Shown here in pieces: positions 10,596-20,062 of a stretch of 64,000 nucleotides of DNA. The notes under the pieces were generated by a model. It made no database searches. It was not told where the DNA came from and was given only the letters and a program-made list of their open reading frames with translations. Source of the DNA: Timema cristinae (Eukaryota; Arthropoda; Insecta; Phasmatodea; Timematidae). The stretch lies in assembly GCA_039000515.1 (NCBI GenBank), contig JBCFYV010011135.1, positions 13,902,376-13,966,375 of the forward strand, read 5' to 3'. A program made the translations under genes and the position numbers. The first letter of the stretch is position 1, and each line of letters starts with the position of its first letter.

Positions 10596-12051
10596 TGTAG
10601 CATCGGATGGCGTACCATAGACTCTAAACAACAAGGCGCTGACTTACCCTGTTTGCCCGCTGCCGAGGCTCCATGCAAGATAGACACAAGTCGGACGTAA
10701 CTTCGCGGGACCGCAACAAAACTAATATTAACTTGAAGAATGGGGCGCAAATCGGCGACGCCCGTAAAGTGGACTGACTGACGCAATGCGGATATCCACA
10801 TCGTGAAGATTCCCGACCGGCCACGAACTTCCCCGAAGTTCGGTTTAGGCATGCGCAATATGTTCCCTGGTGATCCTAAATGTTTTCCCCCCCCAATATC
10901 TCCCTTCTTTTCCCCCTCTGTGGCAGATTGTATTTATACGGGCATCTGAGCCTACTATCAACACAATTGGGCCTTAACCGTACTAGGAGTAGGAGAAGCT
11001 CCGGCTTCATTCGTATTATAATGTAAGATCTAAATTATTTTCTGGCAACTCTAACTTAGCTTTGTATTAATATTAATTATTCTAAATTCAGTTTTGACGT
11101 CATTTCAATTTATCTCAAAATATGGAGCATTGTAGTAAATTTAATGTGACCTCGTTGGTATCACAATGCGAATCGAGTCGTAATCCTTGCTGGATAATAA
11201 TCGATTATTAACTTTTGAGAGATATCGATTTTCTTTCATCAATATAGAATGTTTGTTTTTTTTTAACTCGATATTTCTGTGAGAAATATTTAAATGCATG
11301 TTCGCGGGAACATTGAGTTGGTTGAACTTAGAATTAAAACTTTTGTACCTTTGCTATTGACTCGTGACTATTTATTGTTATAAATTATTCGGAGTAAATT
11401 TGTGGATACCAATTTAGGGTATTTTTCTTATGTTTTGTTCAAGGAGGTTATTAAGTGTAAATACGCTTTGGTATTTAACTGTTAAGATATAAACCATATT
11501 ATTGTAAGTTTTCTCTTGTAACGTATCTTAATCATCACAAACAAGCCTATAAAAGTTTTGTAACGCTAAAGTAGAGTAAATGATTATTTGTTTGTTATGA
11601 ACTTTCTAAAATCTACTGATAATACTATAACATTTTTACGACGTTTTGGGTGAAAACCATAAATATTATACAATTGTATATATTACAACTATATTTGATG
11701 TTCAATATTTAATCCTTTTAAATAAATTTAATATTCTATATTCTACAAATATCTTCTTGACGTAATTTATAATATAAGATTTTCCCACCATACCCTAGGT
11801 ATACGAGAGTATATTTAAGTAAGTTTTCTAATATGGTGAACATGAGGGGCAGTATATATTCTTTACCTTCTCTTGAGATGGACTATCCATATGTTTTACT
11901 CTGCGACAGGTGGGAGTTGCGAGATCTGATGATTTGAATGTTGTCTTTAAACCTTGAAAGGACAGAACTCCTTGCATTCACTCCTGATGTCCCCCCTTTT
12001 TTGTATGTACCTTTCTTGTAGTTTGAGCCTCCCCCCCATTAGGACGGTTCA
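10596..12051 (+). repeat. 5' LTR
   Basis: Starts TGTAGCATCGGATGG and ends GACGGTTCA. It matches 17187-18641 almost base for base; the main difference is GTTTG versus a pure T run around 11251. It holds a TATA-like box and several AATAAA-like sites (for example near 11720). The length is unusually large for a Gypsy-type LTR. Confidence 0.95.
10931..10973 (+). promoter_or_regulatory. LTR core promoter candidate
   Basis: TATTTATA at 10931-10938 is followed 31 bp later by CACAATTGGGCC at 10962-10973. The diverged solo LTR at 39606-41115 keeps the same arrangement (TATATAT at 39954, CACAATTGGGCC at 39985, also 31 bp) although much of the surrounding sequence differs. That conservation suggests a TATA box and transcription start region. 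The same pair recurs in the 3' LTR near 17521-17563. Confidence 0.55.
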
Positions 12052-12061
12052 AAATCTGCGC

Positions 12062-12079
12062 CACTCTGCGCTCAGAGTG
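12062..12079 (+). promoter_or_regulatory. Hairpin where the primer-binding site is expected
   Basis: CACTCTG-CGCT-CAGAGTG forms a perfect 7-bp stem with a 4-nt loop 11 nt after the 5' LTR. Most LTR elements have TGG (complement of the tRNA CCA end) right after the LTR; there is none in the first 25 nt here. The hairpin may take part in an unusual priming mode, or may be a leader structure. Confidence 0.5.
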
Positions 12080-12127
12080 ATTGCATCTTGCGTGTTCTGT
12101 TTAACTAATTTTTTGTAATTCTGTTTC

Positions 12128-13216
12128 ATGAATCACACGACTGCCATGGACTCTGCCTCTGGAAGCACGATCAGCTCGCGGTCTGAAATCTACCTGCTCA
12201 GCGGCTCCGATCTGCGTGAGGAGCTCAAGGCGAGGAAAATCCCATTCCCCCCCGAGGCAACTGTTGCTGTTTTGCGGTCCTTGCTGTCCGAGAATATTTG
12301 TAAGTCCAGCGACCCTAATAATAAGGACACTGTTTATAACGTTAGCCAGCCTTCTTGTGAGGATGGGGATCAGCACAAACTTGAGCCTGTAGTGATAGAG
12401 GGGGTTAGTGGACTCCCAATTCCTCCCGTTGTCCCCGCCACTAGTCCACATATTTCTAGTACTCTCACCAAAACACAAAGTAAGGTCGCTAGCGAGCGCG
12501 TTAGACTTTGGCCGGTGTGCGATGGGTTATCGCCCCCGGAATTATTTAACTTTTTGGTAGAGGTTCATAGAGTTTGGAAACTCAGACTCGTAGGGGACTT
12601 AGAGTTATTAACCTTATGTATTGGCAAGACGTCAGGATTTCTGGCACACTTAATCACTGAGTGTATTCAGCTAGGTCTTCCCTGGACTAGGGTGAAAAGT
12701 CGCATATTAGAATCTCTAGTGTCTAAAAGAGATAAGGACACCCTGTATAAACAAAACGTTCGCCGTTTTCAGTTTCCTCAGGAACCCTTTCGATTATTTA
12801 TCTTGGCTATCTCTGAGGCGATTGAAGTGTTGGGTATTAATGTACCTGAGAATGACATAGTGGATATTATCCTTGAAAATGTGTCCCCTTTGACAAGGAG
12901 ACATTTCATATTTTCTTATAGGCCTACTACTGTTTCCGAGCTTTACTCGTTGGCGTCCAGTATAGAGGGTTCACTATTGGCCGAGAGGGAATATTTGTAT
13001 GAATTTCCCGCGCAGGTACCCCGTAACTTCAGACAGGAAAGACCCCCCCAACTTGCGACTATTACCAGGCCTATTATGAACGTGGGTTTTAGTCCCACTA
13101 CTAGGCAAAGAGGCGGGAATAGGTCAAGGAGATCTTCTGATTTAACCCACGTCCGATGTTATCGTTGCCGTCAATTAGGGCACCTTCAGTGGGAGTGCCC
13201 CTCGGGAAACGTGTGA
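12128..13216 (+). CDS. gag: Gag polyprotein of the LTR retrotransposon
   Basis: 362 codons, the structural protein that would form the virus-like particle around the element's RNA. Residues about 24-56 (motif LREELKARKIPF) resemble a SAP-like helical motif; this is inference. Residues about 125-295 have the look of a retrotransposon capsid (FRLFILAISEAIEVLG, ILENVSPLTRRHF, SELYSLASSIEG). Near the C-terminus a CCHC zinc knuckle C-X2-C-X4-H-X4-C (C344, C347, H352, C357) would bind RNA. The start is the first ATG after a 76-nt leader; an alternative Met is residue 7. The frame ends TGA at 13214-13216, four bases past the frameshift heptamer. It overlaps the open pol frame by 61 nt. Intact, no internal stops. 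Confidence 0.93.
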   Translation: MNHTTAMDSASGSTISSRSEIYLLSGSDLREELKARKIPFPPEATVAVLRSLLSENICKSSDPNNKDTVYNVSQPSCEDGDQHKLEPVVIEGVSGLPIPPVVPATSPHISSTLTKTQSKVASERVRLWPVCDGLSPPELFNFLVEVHRVWKLRLVGDLELLTLCIGKTSGFLAHLITECIQLGLPWTRVKSRILESLVSKRDKDTLYKQNVRRFQFPQEPFRLFILAISEAIEVLGINVPENDIVDIILENVSPLTRRHFIFSYRPTTVSELYSLASSIEGSLLAEREYLYEFPAQVPRNFRQERPPQLATITRPIMNVGFSPTTRQRGGNRSRRSSDLTHVRCYRCRQLGHLQWECPSGNV

Positions 13217-16200
13217 CGCGTGGTGGTAGTAAGGGGGCCGCCGCGCGTGAAGTTTCCAAATCTTCTATCCCCCTTTCCCCTGTTGTTGGATTCTCAATTA
13301 GATCCGTGCCTGGCTCTGCCTTACTTGACACTGGTTCAAGTGCTTCGTTTATTAGTGTTGATTTTTTGAATAGTTTAAATAATGTTGGGAAGATACTGGT
13401 GGGGAAAGTCGGTGTTAAGGCCTTTGTCTTAGGCAATGGCAACCTCCTTAAGGCTAGTGAGAAAGTGAGTCTTTCCATAAAAATAAAGGGGTTTTCTTGG
13501 AAGAGGGACTTGTATTGTGTTCCATCATTACCCTACAACTTAATCTTAGGTAATGACTTCCTGTGGGGAACTGGTGCCGTCATTGACCTGGCTAGGAAGG
13601 AGTTAAGTTTTGGGTTTTCGCCCAGGGTTAAAATCCCGTTTTATACTAATCATATTTTTCATAGTTTATGTTTGTTTGATGATGGTAAAATAGCCATTAG
13701 GGGTCTGCTATCTAAGTTTTCAGACGTCATTACTACCAGGTTAGGTAGTTGTAACGTCCTGCCTTATGAAATCGTAATGAGTGACAACATTCCCATTAGA
13801 TCAGGTCCGTACTCATGTGCTCCGCCCAAGATGAAGGTTTTTCGGGAGTTGATCAATGATTTAGAATCAAAAGGGGTCATCCGCCCCTCGAACTCACCGT
13901 ATGCAAGTCCTGCATTTATTATACCCAAAAAAGGGGAAGGCTTCAGACTTATCGTCGATTATAGGAAAGTCAACAAAAAGATCCAGTTTGACCCATACCC
14001 AATGCCTAGCGTAGAATCAGCCTTTCAGCATCTTGGTAGAGCTCGTGTATTTAGCCTGATTGATCTCAACGCAAGCTTTTTGCAATGCGCCTTGACAGAG
14101 TCTTCAAAAAAGTTTACTGCTTTTGTCACTCCGTGGAGACAATACGAATTTAACCGTGTCCCCCTTGGCTGTAGTATAGGCGGACAAGCCTTAAGTCGCG
14201 TACTGGACCATGTGTTGTCTGACATAAAATACGATTATGTATTTAACTACTTGGATGACATATGTGTATATAGCAATTCGCTTGAGGATCATTTAGTGCA
14301 TTTAGAGGAAGTGTTGACTCGATTAAGGCGAGCAGGCCTGACCGTAAATCCCGATAAGGTTACTTGGGCAAAACCCTCCATCAAATACCTGGGGTATGTT
14401 ATTTCTGAGGGAAACCTCCTTATAGATCCCGAGCGAATCAGCCCCATCATTAATTACCCTCCCCCCTCAAATCTCAAGGGCGTGATGCGTTTTGTTGGCA
14501 TGTGTGCCTATTACGCCAGATTTGTCCCAGCCTTTTCAGAGATTACCGCTCCGCTCAATGCTCTAAAGAGGAAAGGTGTCACCTTTTGTTGGGGTGAGGA
14601 GCAGGCTCAGGCTTTTAACCTATTGAAAGAAAAGCTTATCTCCCCCGAGGTACTAAGGACGCCCGATTTTTCTACTCCATTTCTCCTTCATGTTGATGCT
14701 TCGTCTGTGGCTCTGGGGGCTGTGTTGTCTCAGAGGTCATCGGAGGGAGTACGGCCGGTAGCCTTTGCTAGTCGAACTCTCACCGATGCCGAGAGGCGAT
14801 ACAGCGCCTATGAAAAGGAATGTCTCGCCTGTGTCACAGGCGTTGAGCGTTTCGCCGACTACCTAGAGCAACGAGAATTCGAGCTCTACACCGATAACCA
14901 GGCTCTTGCGTGGATGTGGGGTCACCCCAAGCAGCTAGGGAAAATAGGGAGATGGGTTTGGAGACTATCCAGGTTCAAGTTCTCCACCCACCACATTTCC
15001 GGGAAACATAACGTTGTGGCAGATGCCTTGTCCCGCATGGCGGAAGATAACTCTCCTATTGGTTCTCTCGAGGTAGCTCCTGCTTCCTGTGTTACTCAGT
15101 CCATTCCTGAATCTTTTACGTCGATTGGGAACCACCAAAATAACGATCCGTGGTGTGTAGACTTAAAAGACAGGATATCTAGAGGGGAGAAAATAGGGTC
15201 ATATGCTATATTCAAGGGGCTATTAGTTGTGACGAATTCTAAAGGGAAGTGCAGGAAAGTGGTTGTGCCAGGGGCGGTGCGATCAATGTTGCTGAAATAT
15301 TTTCATGACTCTGCATATGGTGGCCATCTTGGAGTTTTAAAAACCTTTAGGAAAATTACTAAGGAATTCTTCTGGCCCGGTTTGTATAACGATGTGAAGG
15401 AGTGGGTTAGCCATTGTGAGAGCTGCCAAAAGGCTAAACCCGCCCAAAATTCCAGAGTTGGGCTCCATTCGGCCGATGTTGCCCAACGTCCCTGGGACAA
15501 GGTCTTCATCGATTATATTGGGCCAATCACCCGTTCCACTTTAGGTAATTCGTGTATCCTTATTTTGGTAGATGCCTTTTCCAAGTTCGTGGTTCTGATC
15601 CCGTTGCGCAATATGAAGGCTACCACTACTGTCAACGCCCTCTGCAGACGAGTGTGGGCATTATTTGGTGCACCACGTGTTGTGGTCAGTGATAATGGTC
15701 CTTGTTTCCGATCTAGCTGTTTCAAAAATATGTGTTTCGGTTGGGGAATCAAACATGTGACCACTAGCCCCTACCACCCCGGACCCAACCAGGTGGAAAG
15801 ATTCAACCGCAACTTAGTCATAGCTCTTACTATTTACCACAGTGAGACGCAGAATGCGTGGGATCAAGACTTGGATTTTTTGAATTTAGCTTTCAATTCT
15901 GCTTTCCATGATTCGATTGGCTGTTCTCCTGCTTCCATCTTTCTGGGTAGAGAGTTGAATCACCCCCTATTAGCCATTTGGAACGTAGACCCATTATTAG
16001 AGAATTATGATGACTCCTCCCATAAGGATAGATGTCAACGTGCCCTGGATCACCTTAAAAGGGCTCAAAGAAGGGTGGCTACTGCTTATAATAAGGGGAG
16101 ACTCCCCGTTCCCTTCTGTGTGGGGGATAGCGTTTTATGTAGGGAATTCCCTTTGAGCTCCTCGGCGGAGAAGAGATCAGCGAAGTTGTGCCAGAGGTGG

Positions 16201-16335
16201 AGTGGTCCATGGACGGTTGACAAGTTTCTGACCCCCGTGACCGTCTATCTCAAGAATGTGAAGGATGTATCTATTTCTAGGCGAGCTCATGTTAGCCATT
16301 TAAAAAAAGGTTTATCTTCCCACCCTAAGGTTTGA
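13156..16335 (+). CDS. pol: Pol polyprotein (protease, RT, RNase H, integrase)
   Basis: Open for 1059 codons in the -1 frame relative to gag. The first ATG is probably not used; translation most likely enters at 13204-13210 by frameshifting. Aspartic protease: LLDTGSSASF, D58. Reverse transcriptase about 215-450: VIRPSNSPYASPAFIIPKKG, catalytic D303 and YLDD 365-368. RNase H about 508-625: D514, E553, D580, D623. Integrase about 705-930: zinc motif H717, H724, C754, C757, catalytic D786, D846, E881. C-terminal GPY/F-like RWSGPWTV at about 1014-1021. Functions are cleavage of the polyprotein, cDNA synthesis, and insertion into host DNA. No stop codons. The second Asp to Glu distance is 35, one residue shorter than usual in this family. 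No chromodomain and no env follow. Confidence 0.96.
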   Translation: MLSLPSIRAPSVGVPLGKRVTRGGSKGAAAREVSKSSIPLSPVVGFSIRSVPGSALLDTGSSASFISVDFLNSLNNVGKILVGKVGVKAFVLGNGNLLKASEKVSLSIKIKGFSWKRDLYCVPSLPYNLILGNDFLWGTGAVIDLARKELSFGFSPRVKIPFYTNHIFHSLCLFDDGKIAIRGLLSKFSDVITTRLGSCNVLPYEIVMSDNIPIRSGPYSCAPPKMKVFRELINDLESKGVIRPSNSPYASPAFIIPKKGEGFRLIVDYRKVNKKIQFDPYPMPSVESAFQHLGRARVFSLIDLNASFLQCALTESSKKFTAFVTPWRQYEFNRVPLGCSIGGQALSRVLDHVLSDIKYDYVFNYLDDICVYSNSLEDHLVHLEEVLTRLRRAGLTVNPDKVTWAKPSIKYLGYVISEGNLLIDPERISPIINYPPPSNLKGVMRFVGMCAYYARFVPAFSEITAPLNALKRKGVTFCWGEEQAQAFNLLKEKLISPEVLRTPDFSTPFLLHVDASSVALGAVLSQRSSEGVRPVAFASRTLTDAERRYSAYEKECLACVTGVERFADYLEQREFELYTDNQALAWMWGHPKQLGKIGRWVWRLSRFKFSTHHISGKHNVVADALSRMAEDNSPIGSLEVAPASCVTQSIPESFTSIGNHQNNDPWCVDLKDRISRGEKIGSYAIFKGLLVVTNSKGKCRKVVVPGAVRSMLLKYFHDSAYGGHLGVLKTFRKITKEFFWPGLYNDVKEWVSHCESCQKAKPAQNSRVGLHSADVAQRPWDKVFIDYIGPITRSTLGNSCILILVDAFSKFVVLIPLRNMKATTTVNALCRRVWALFGAPRVVVSDNGPCFRSSCFKNMCFGWGIKHVTTSPYHPGPNQVERFNRNLVIALTIYHSETQNAWDQDLDFLNLAFNSAFHDSIGCSPASIFLGRELNHPLLAIWNVDPLLENYDDSSHKDRCQRALDHLKRAQRRVATAYNKGRLPVPFCVGDSVLCREFPLSSSAEKRSAKLCQRWSGPWTVDKFLTPVTVYLKNVKDVSISRRAHVSHLKKGLSSHPKV
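13204..13248 (+). promoter_or_regulatory. -1 ribosomal frameshift signal (gag-pol)
   Basis: The heptamer G GGA AAC at 13204-13210 fits X XXY YYZ in the gag phase (codons TCG GGA AAC GTG TGA). After a 5-nt spacer, 13216-13227 pairs with 13237-13248: twelve consecutive pairs, three of them G-U, around a 9-nt loop. Slipping back one base reads GGG AAA CGT, which is the pol frame. Heptamer, spacer and stem are all as expected for eukaryotic -1 frameshifting; activity is inferred. Confidence 0.85.
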
Positions 16336-17172
16336 GCCCAATTGTCCCTAGGGATATGGTGTGGACCTTTTTTAAATTTTTTATGTGAGTTAGGATATTG
16401 TGATAACTAATATATATATATACATATATATATGTACTTAGATATATTTATAACGTTAGCAAGTAAATGGTAGGTTAGGGATTGTTTATTCTTTGCTACT
16501 CCTGGGCCCAGGGCAAGTATTTTGAATGATATAAATATATGTACATTTTTTATTATGTGCCGGACATGTGTATACCTAATCAAGATACGTCCTCGTAGTA
16601 GTGACAAGTGCAAAACTAGTAGAATAGTGCACCGAGTGGCTAATGACTGGCTGATTCTGTGCTACCAGGCGGCCATTGAAACTACGAACTGCACCATGTG
16701 ATAACTAGTCTAATCCTTTTTTCCTCGTATGAGAGCGAGAGAAAAAAATAATAATATATATAAAATTTTTTTTGAACATTGGATAAGGACCCTAATTAAG
16801 TAGGGATGAGAACATTTAATTCTGTTTACTGCTTCTGTTTTTTTTGTGTGTGCAGCCCAGAGGAGTCCTGTCTTCTATGTCGTCTCCCTCCCCTTCCCTT
16901 TATCCCGTGCGCATGCCGCGAGGGAAGTGGCTTGGTGATGCGGACCTGATGTGGAAAAGATTGTGGTGGTGGTTCGCAGCCTTCTATTAGATGTGAACGG
17001 TGGAGCTACTATGGTGGGCAGCTGAACGACCTGGAGTTGGGCATTGTGCCTAATCCCTTCGGCGGTTGCAGTGGACACACACATCCGATCTACAAGGGTC
17101 CTGGAGGACAATCTGGCGCCAAGAAAGTAGTAGAAGGATGTGATGGCCTACTCCATCCCCCTTCGCCCCTTC
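16336..17172 (+). other. Untranslated 3' internal region of the retrotransposon
   Basis: About 840 nt between the pol stop and the polypurine tract. It contains AT microsatellite stretches near 16411-16432 and 16750, and short open frames under 85 codons (16875-17111 minus, 17037-17291 plus) with no recognised motif or transmembrane segment. No env-like gene. Long 3' internal spacers can carry regulatory RNA, which cannot be judged here. Confidence 0.7.
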
Positions 17173-17184
17173 AAGGGGGGGAGA
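17173..17184 (+). promoter_or_regulatory. Polypurine tract
   Basis: AAGGGGGGGAGA lies two bases before the 3' LTR TG. This is the expected plus-strand primer for cDNA synthesis. Confidence 0.85.
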
Positions 17185-17186
17185 TT

Positions 17187-18641
17187 TGTAGCATCGGATG
17201 GCGTACCATAGACTCTAAACAACAAGGCGCTGACTTACCCTGTTTGCCCGCTGCCGAGGCTCCATGCAAGATAGACACAAGTCGGACGTAACTTCGCGGG
17301 ACCGCAACAAAACTAATATTAACTTGAAGAATGGGGCGCAAATCGGCGACGCCCGTAAAGTGGACTGACTGACGCAATGCGGATATCCACATCGTGAAGA
17401 TTCCCGACCGGCCACGAACTTCCCCGAAGTTCGGTTTAGGCATGCGCAATATGTTCCCTGGTGATCCTAAATGTTTTCCCCCCCCAATATCTCCCTTCTT
17501 TTCCCCCTCTGTGGCAGATTGTATTTATACGGGCATCTGAGCCTACTATCAACACAATTGGGCCTTAACCGTACTAGGAGTAGGAGAAGCTCCGGCTTCA
17601 TTCGTATTATAATGTAAGATCTAAATTATTTTCTGGCAACTCTAACTTAGCTTTGTATTAATATTAATTATTCTAAATTCAGTTTTGACGTCATTTCAAT
17701 TTATCTCAAAATATGGAGCATTGTAGTAAATTTAATGTGACCTCGTTGGTATCACAATGCGAATCGAGTCGTAATCCTTGCTGGATAATAATCGATTATT
17801 AACTTTTGAGAGATATCGATTTTCTTTCATCAATATAGAATTTTTTTTTTTTTTAACTCGATATTTCTGTGAGAAATATTTAAATGCATGTTCGCGGGAA
17901 CATTGAGTTGGTTGAACTTAGAATTAAAACTTTTGTACCTTTGCTATTGACTCGTGACTATTTATTGTTATAAATTATTCGGAGTAAATTTGTGGATACC
18001 AATTTAGGGTATTTTTCTTATGTTTTGTTCAAGGAGGTTATTAAGTGTAAATACGCTTTGGTATTTAACTGTTAAGATATAAACCATATTATTGTAAGTT
18101 TTCTCTTGTAACGTATCTTAATCATCACAAACAAGCCTATAAAAGTTTTGTAACGCTAAAGTAGAGTAAATGATTATTTGTTTGTTATGAACTTTCTAAA
18201 ATCTACTGATAATACTATAACATTTTTACGACGTTTTGGGTGAAAACCATAAATATTATACAATTGTATATATTACAACTATATTTGATGTTCAATATTT
18301 AATCCTTTTAAATAAATTTAATATTCTATATTCTACAAATATCTTCTTGACGTAATTTATAATATAAGATTTTCCCACCATACCCTAGGTATACGAGAGT
18401 ATATTTAAGTAAGTTTTCTAATATGGTGAACATGAGGGGCAGTATATATTCTTTACCTTCTCTTGAGATGGACTATCCATATGTTTTACTCTGCGACAGG
18501 TGGGAGTTGCGAGATCTGATGATTTGAATGTTGTCTTTAAACCTTGAAAGGACAGAACTCCTTGCATTCACTCCTGATGTCCCCCCTTTTTTGTATGTAC
18601 CTTTCTTGTAGTTTGAGCCTCCCCCCCATTAGGACGGTTCA
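17187..18641 (+). repeat. 3' LTR
   Basis: Near-identical to 10596-12051, one base shorter in a T run. It ends GACGGTTCA and is followed by GATT, the right copy of the target duplication. The stretch from 18646 to 19012 shows no recognisable feature. Confidence 0.95.
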
Positions 18642-19012
18642 GATTTTATCACGAAATCTTTATCTCACAGCTCATAGCAAGGACCCTATGGTTTTGATTT
18701 AGTCTAGTTCTCCATATTTATCTGGTAAAATGAATAATTTTTTTGACAATTGACTTTTGTTTCTTCTCATTTCTGAAATAAAATAACAAAATAAAAACCA
18801 TAAAATCCAAGCGACACTCCTTAAATCTGTTGGATCTTTTTTTCTTCTTCGACCTACTCCTATTAAGTGATGATAAATTAGTTCAATAAGACGCACATGT
18901 TTAGGTGTATCTTTCAAGTACTATGGTGGCCTCTTAAGTTGTTTCATTTGAACTATTTAAAGTGAACTTTCTGAAACGACTGAGCTAATCAGCACACGAT
19001 TTATAAACTAAT

Positions 19013-19190
19013 TTCGATGGCCGCATGGTCTAAGGCGCTACTCTTGCAATAAACTAGACTGATGATGACGGGGATATCATGGTTCAATTCTTGTCGGGTG
19101 TTTTTTGGATTTTTTCTCTCTCTCTCTAAACGCAAATGCATGTAAAATTAATATAAATTCAACCTTTCTCATCCCTAACCGATTAGCTTA
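19013..19190 (+). mobile_element. SINE-B copy with clear tRNA-Leu-like head
   Basis: ATGGCCGCATGGTCTAAGGC is very close to the D-arm region of tRNA-Leu, followed by a long variable region and GGTTCAATTCTTGTCGGG as box B. The body ends TTTCTCATCCCTAACC. The 3' hairpin is lost. This copy is the best evidence that SINE-B derives from a class II tRNA. Confidence 0.6.
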
Positions 19191-19254
19191 GAAGCGTTAC
19201 TATATCCGAATGAGCCATAAAACGCAGTGATTGAGATTATATATATAAACATTA

Positions 19255-19320
19255 ACACAGTCGGTAGCGTGTGTGTCTAATGAGCTAAGGGTCCCGGATT
19301 CGATTCTCAGCATGGCTAAA
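19255..19320 (+). mobile_element. tRNA-like fragment, family D
   Basis: AGTCGGTAGCGTGTGTGTC, then TAATGAGC and GGGTCCCGGATTCGATTCTC. It matches the tRNA-like sequence at the end of the window (GTTGGTAGCGTGTTTG and GGTCCCGGGTTCGATTCCCG), so a dispersed SINE head is more likely than a tRNA gene. Confidence 0.5.
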
Positions 19321-19506
19321 ATTATAGTCGGTGAAATGTTGGTTTAACCTTTCACATTGATAAATTAATAGCCGGGGACTGGATGTTGTGCCTGTCCTAG
19401 TCTTAGGTTATATTTTAAAACATATGAATCTACGAAAGGTCTAGCAGGCCGGTAGTGGAAAATATATGGCTTTAATAAAAAACTGACCCAGGCCAGATAA
19501 AGTTTT

Positions 19507-19507
19507 A

Positions 19508-19540
<33 letters not shown>

Positions 19541-19541
19541 T
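19507..19541. repeat. (GT)n(AT)n microsatellite
   Basis: A run of GT dinucleotides followed by AT dinucleotides. No other feature recognised up to 20062. Confidence 0.9.
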
Positions 19542-20062
19542 ACTATAGTAACTACCTACTATATATGCCAAAAAATTATAACACATTATTTAGACCCACG
19601 CCCATCGTTATAAAAAAAACTAGTGTTTTAAATAAATTAAAACCCATTGAGGTATCAATTGACAGCTTTGCAAGAAGATGACAAGATTAGTAAAAGGTGA
19701 AGAGATTGTGTAAAAGGGTTTGAGAAGAGGAGTAACGAGAGGGGAAGAAGAGAGGTACAGTAATATAACACCACGTGATCAAGTTACCGGGGCAGCAGCA
19801 GCAGAATTGATTTGAGTAAATTCTATCTTTGTTTCCGGGTTTTATCATTTGATTTTGAATTGTGAAACCTGACAGGTTTTTTTTACTACCGTTGTGTTCA
19901 AGTAGCAAATGCGTACAAGTTGATCTTTTATTCTTCAAAAGACAAATATTAAATTTAGTTTTTTAACTTGATCAGAATTTTAATAATAAGCCATTAATAT
20001 AAGATTTACAAAACGTTTACTTGGGAATCACTGTGTACTTTAAATAAAATATTTGAGTTTTT

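Larger units (their letters stand above)
10596..18641 (+). mobile_element. Ty3/Gypsy-type LTR retrotransposon, structurally complete
   Basis: About 8.05 kb: two ~1.45 kb LTRs starting TGTAGCATCGG and ending GGTTCA, gag, pol in the -1 frame, and a polypurine tract. Flanking GATT at 10592-10595 and 18642-18645 is a 4-bp target duplication; it becomes AGATT if the LTR is taken to end at C. The LTRs differ by only about two substitutions and a 1-base length change in a T run (near 11251 and 17842), so insertion is recent. Pol order protease-RT-RNase H-integrase is that of Ty3/Gypsy, not Copia. No env and no chromodomain motif. Confidence 0.95.

Noticed and set aside
10586..10858. Minus-strand open frames of 66-92 codons in the LTRs
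   Set aside because: Present in both LTRs simply because the LTRs are copies; no domain and no promoter context.
16875..17291. Third gene (env or ORF3) in the retrotransposon
   Set aside because: Frames are under 85 codons, lack signal or membrane segments, and one runs into the LTR.
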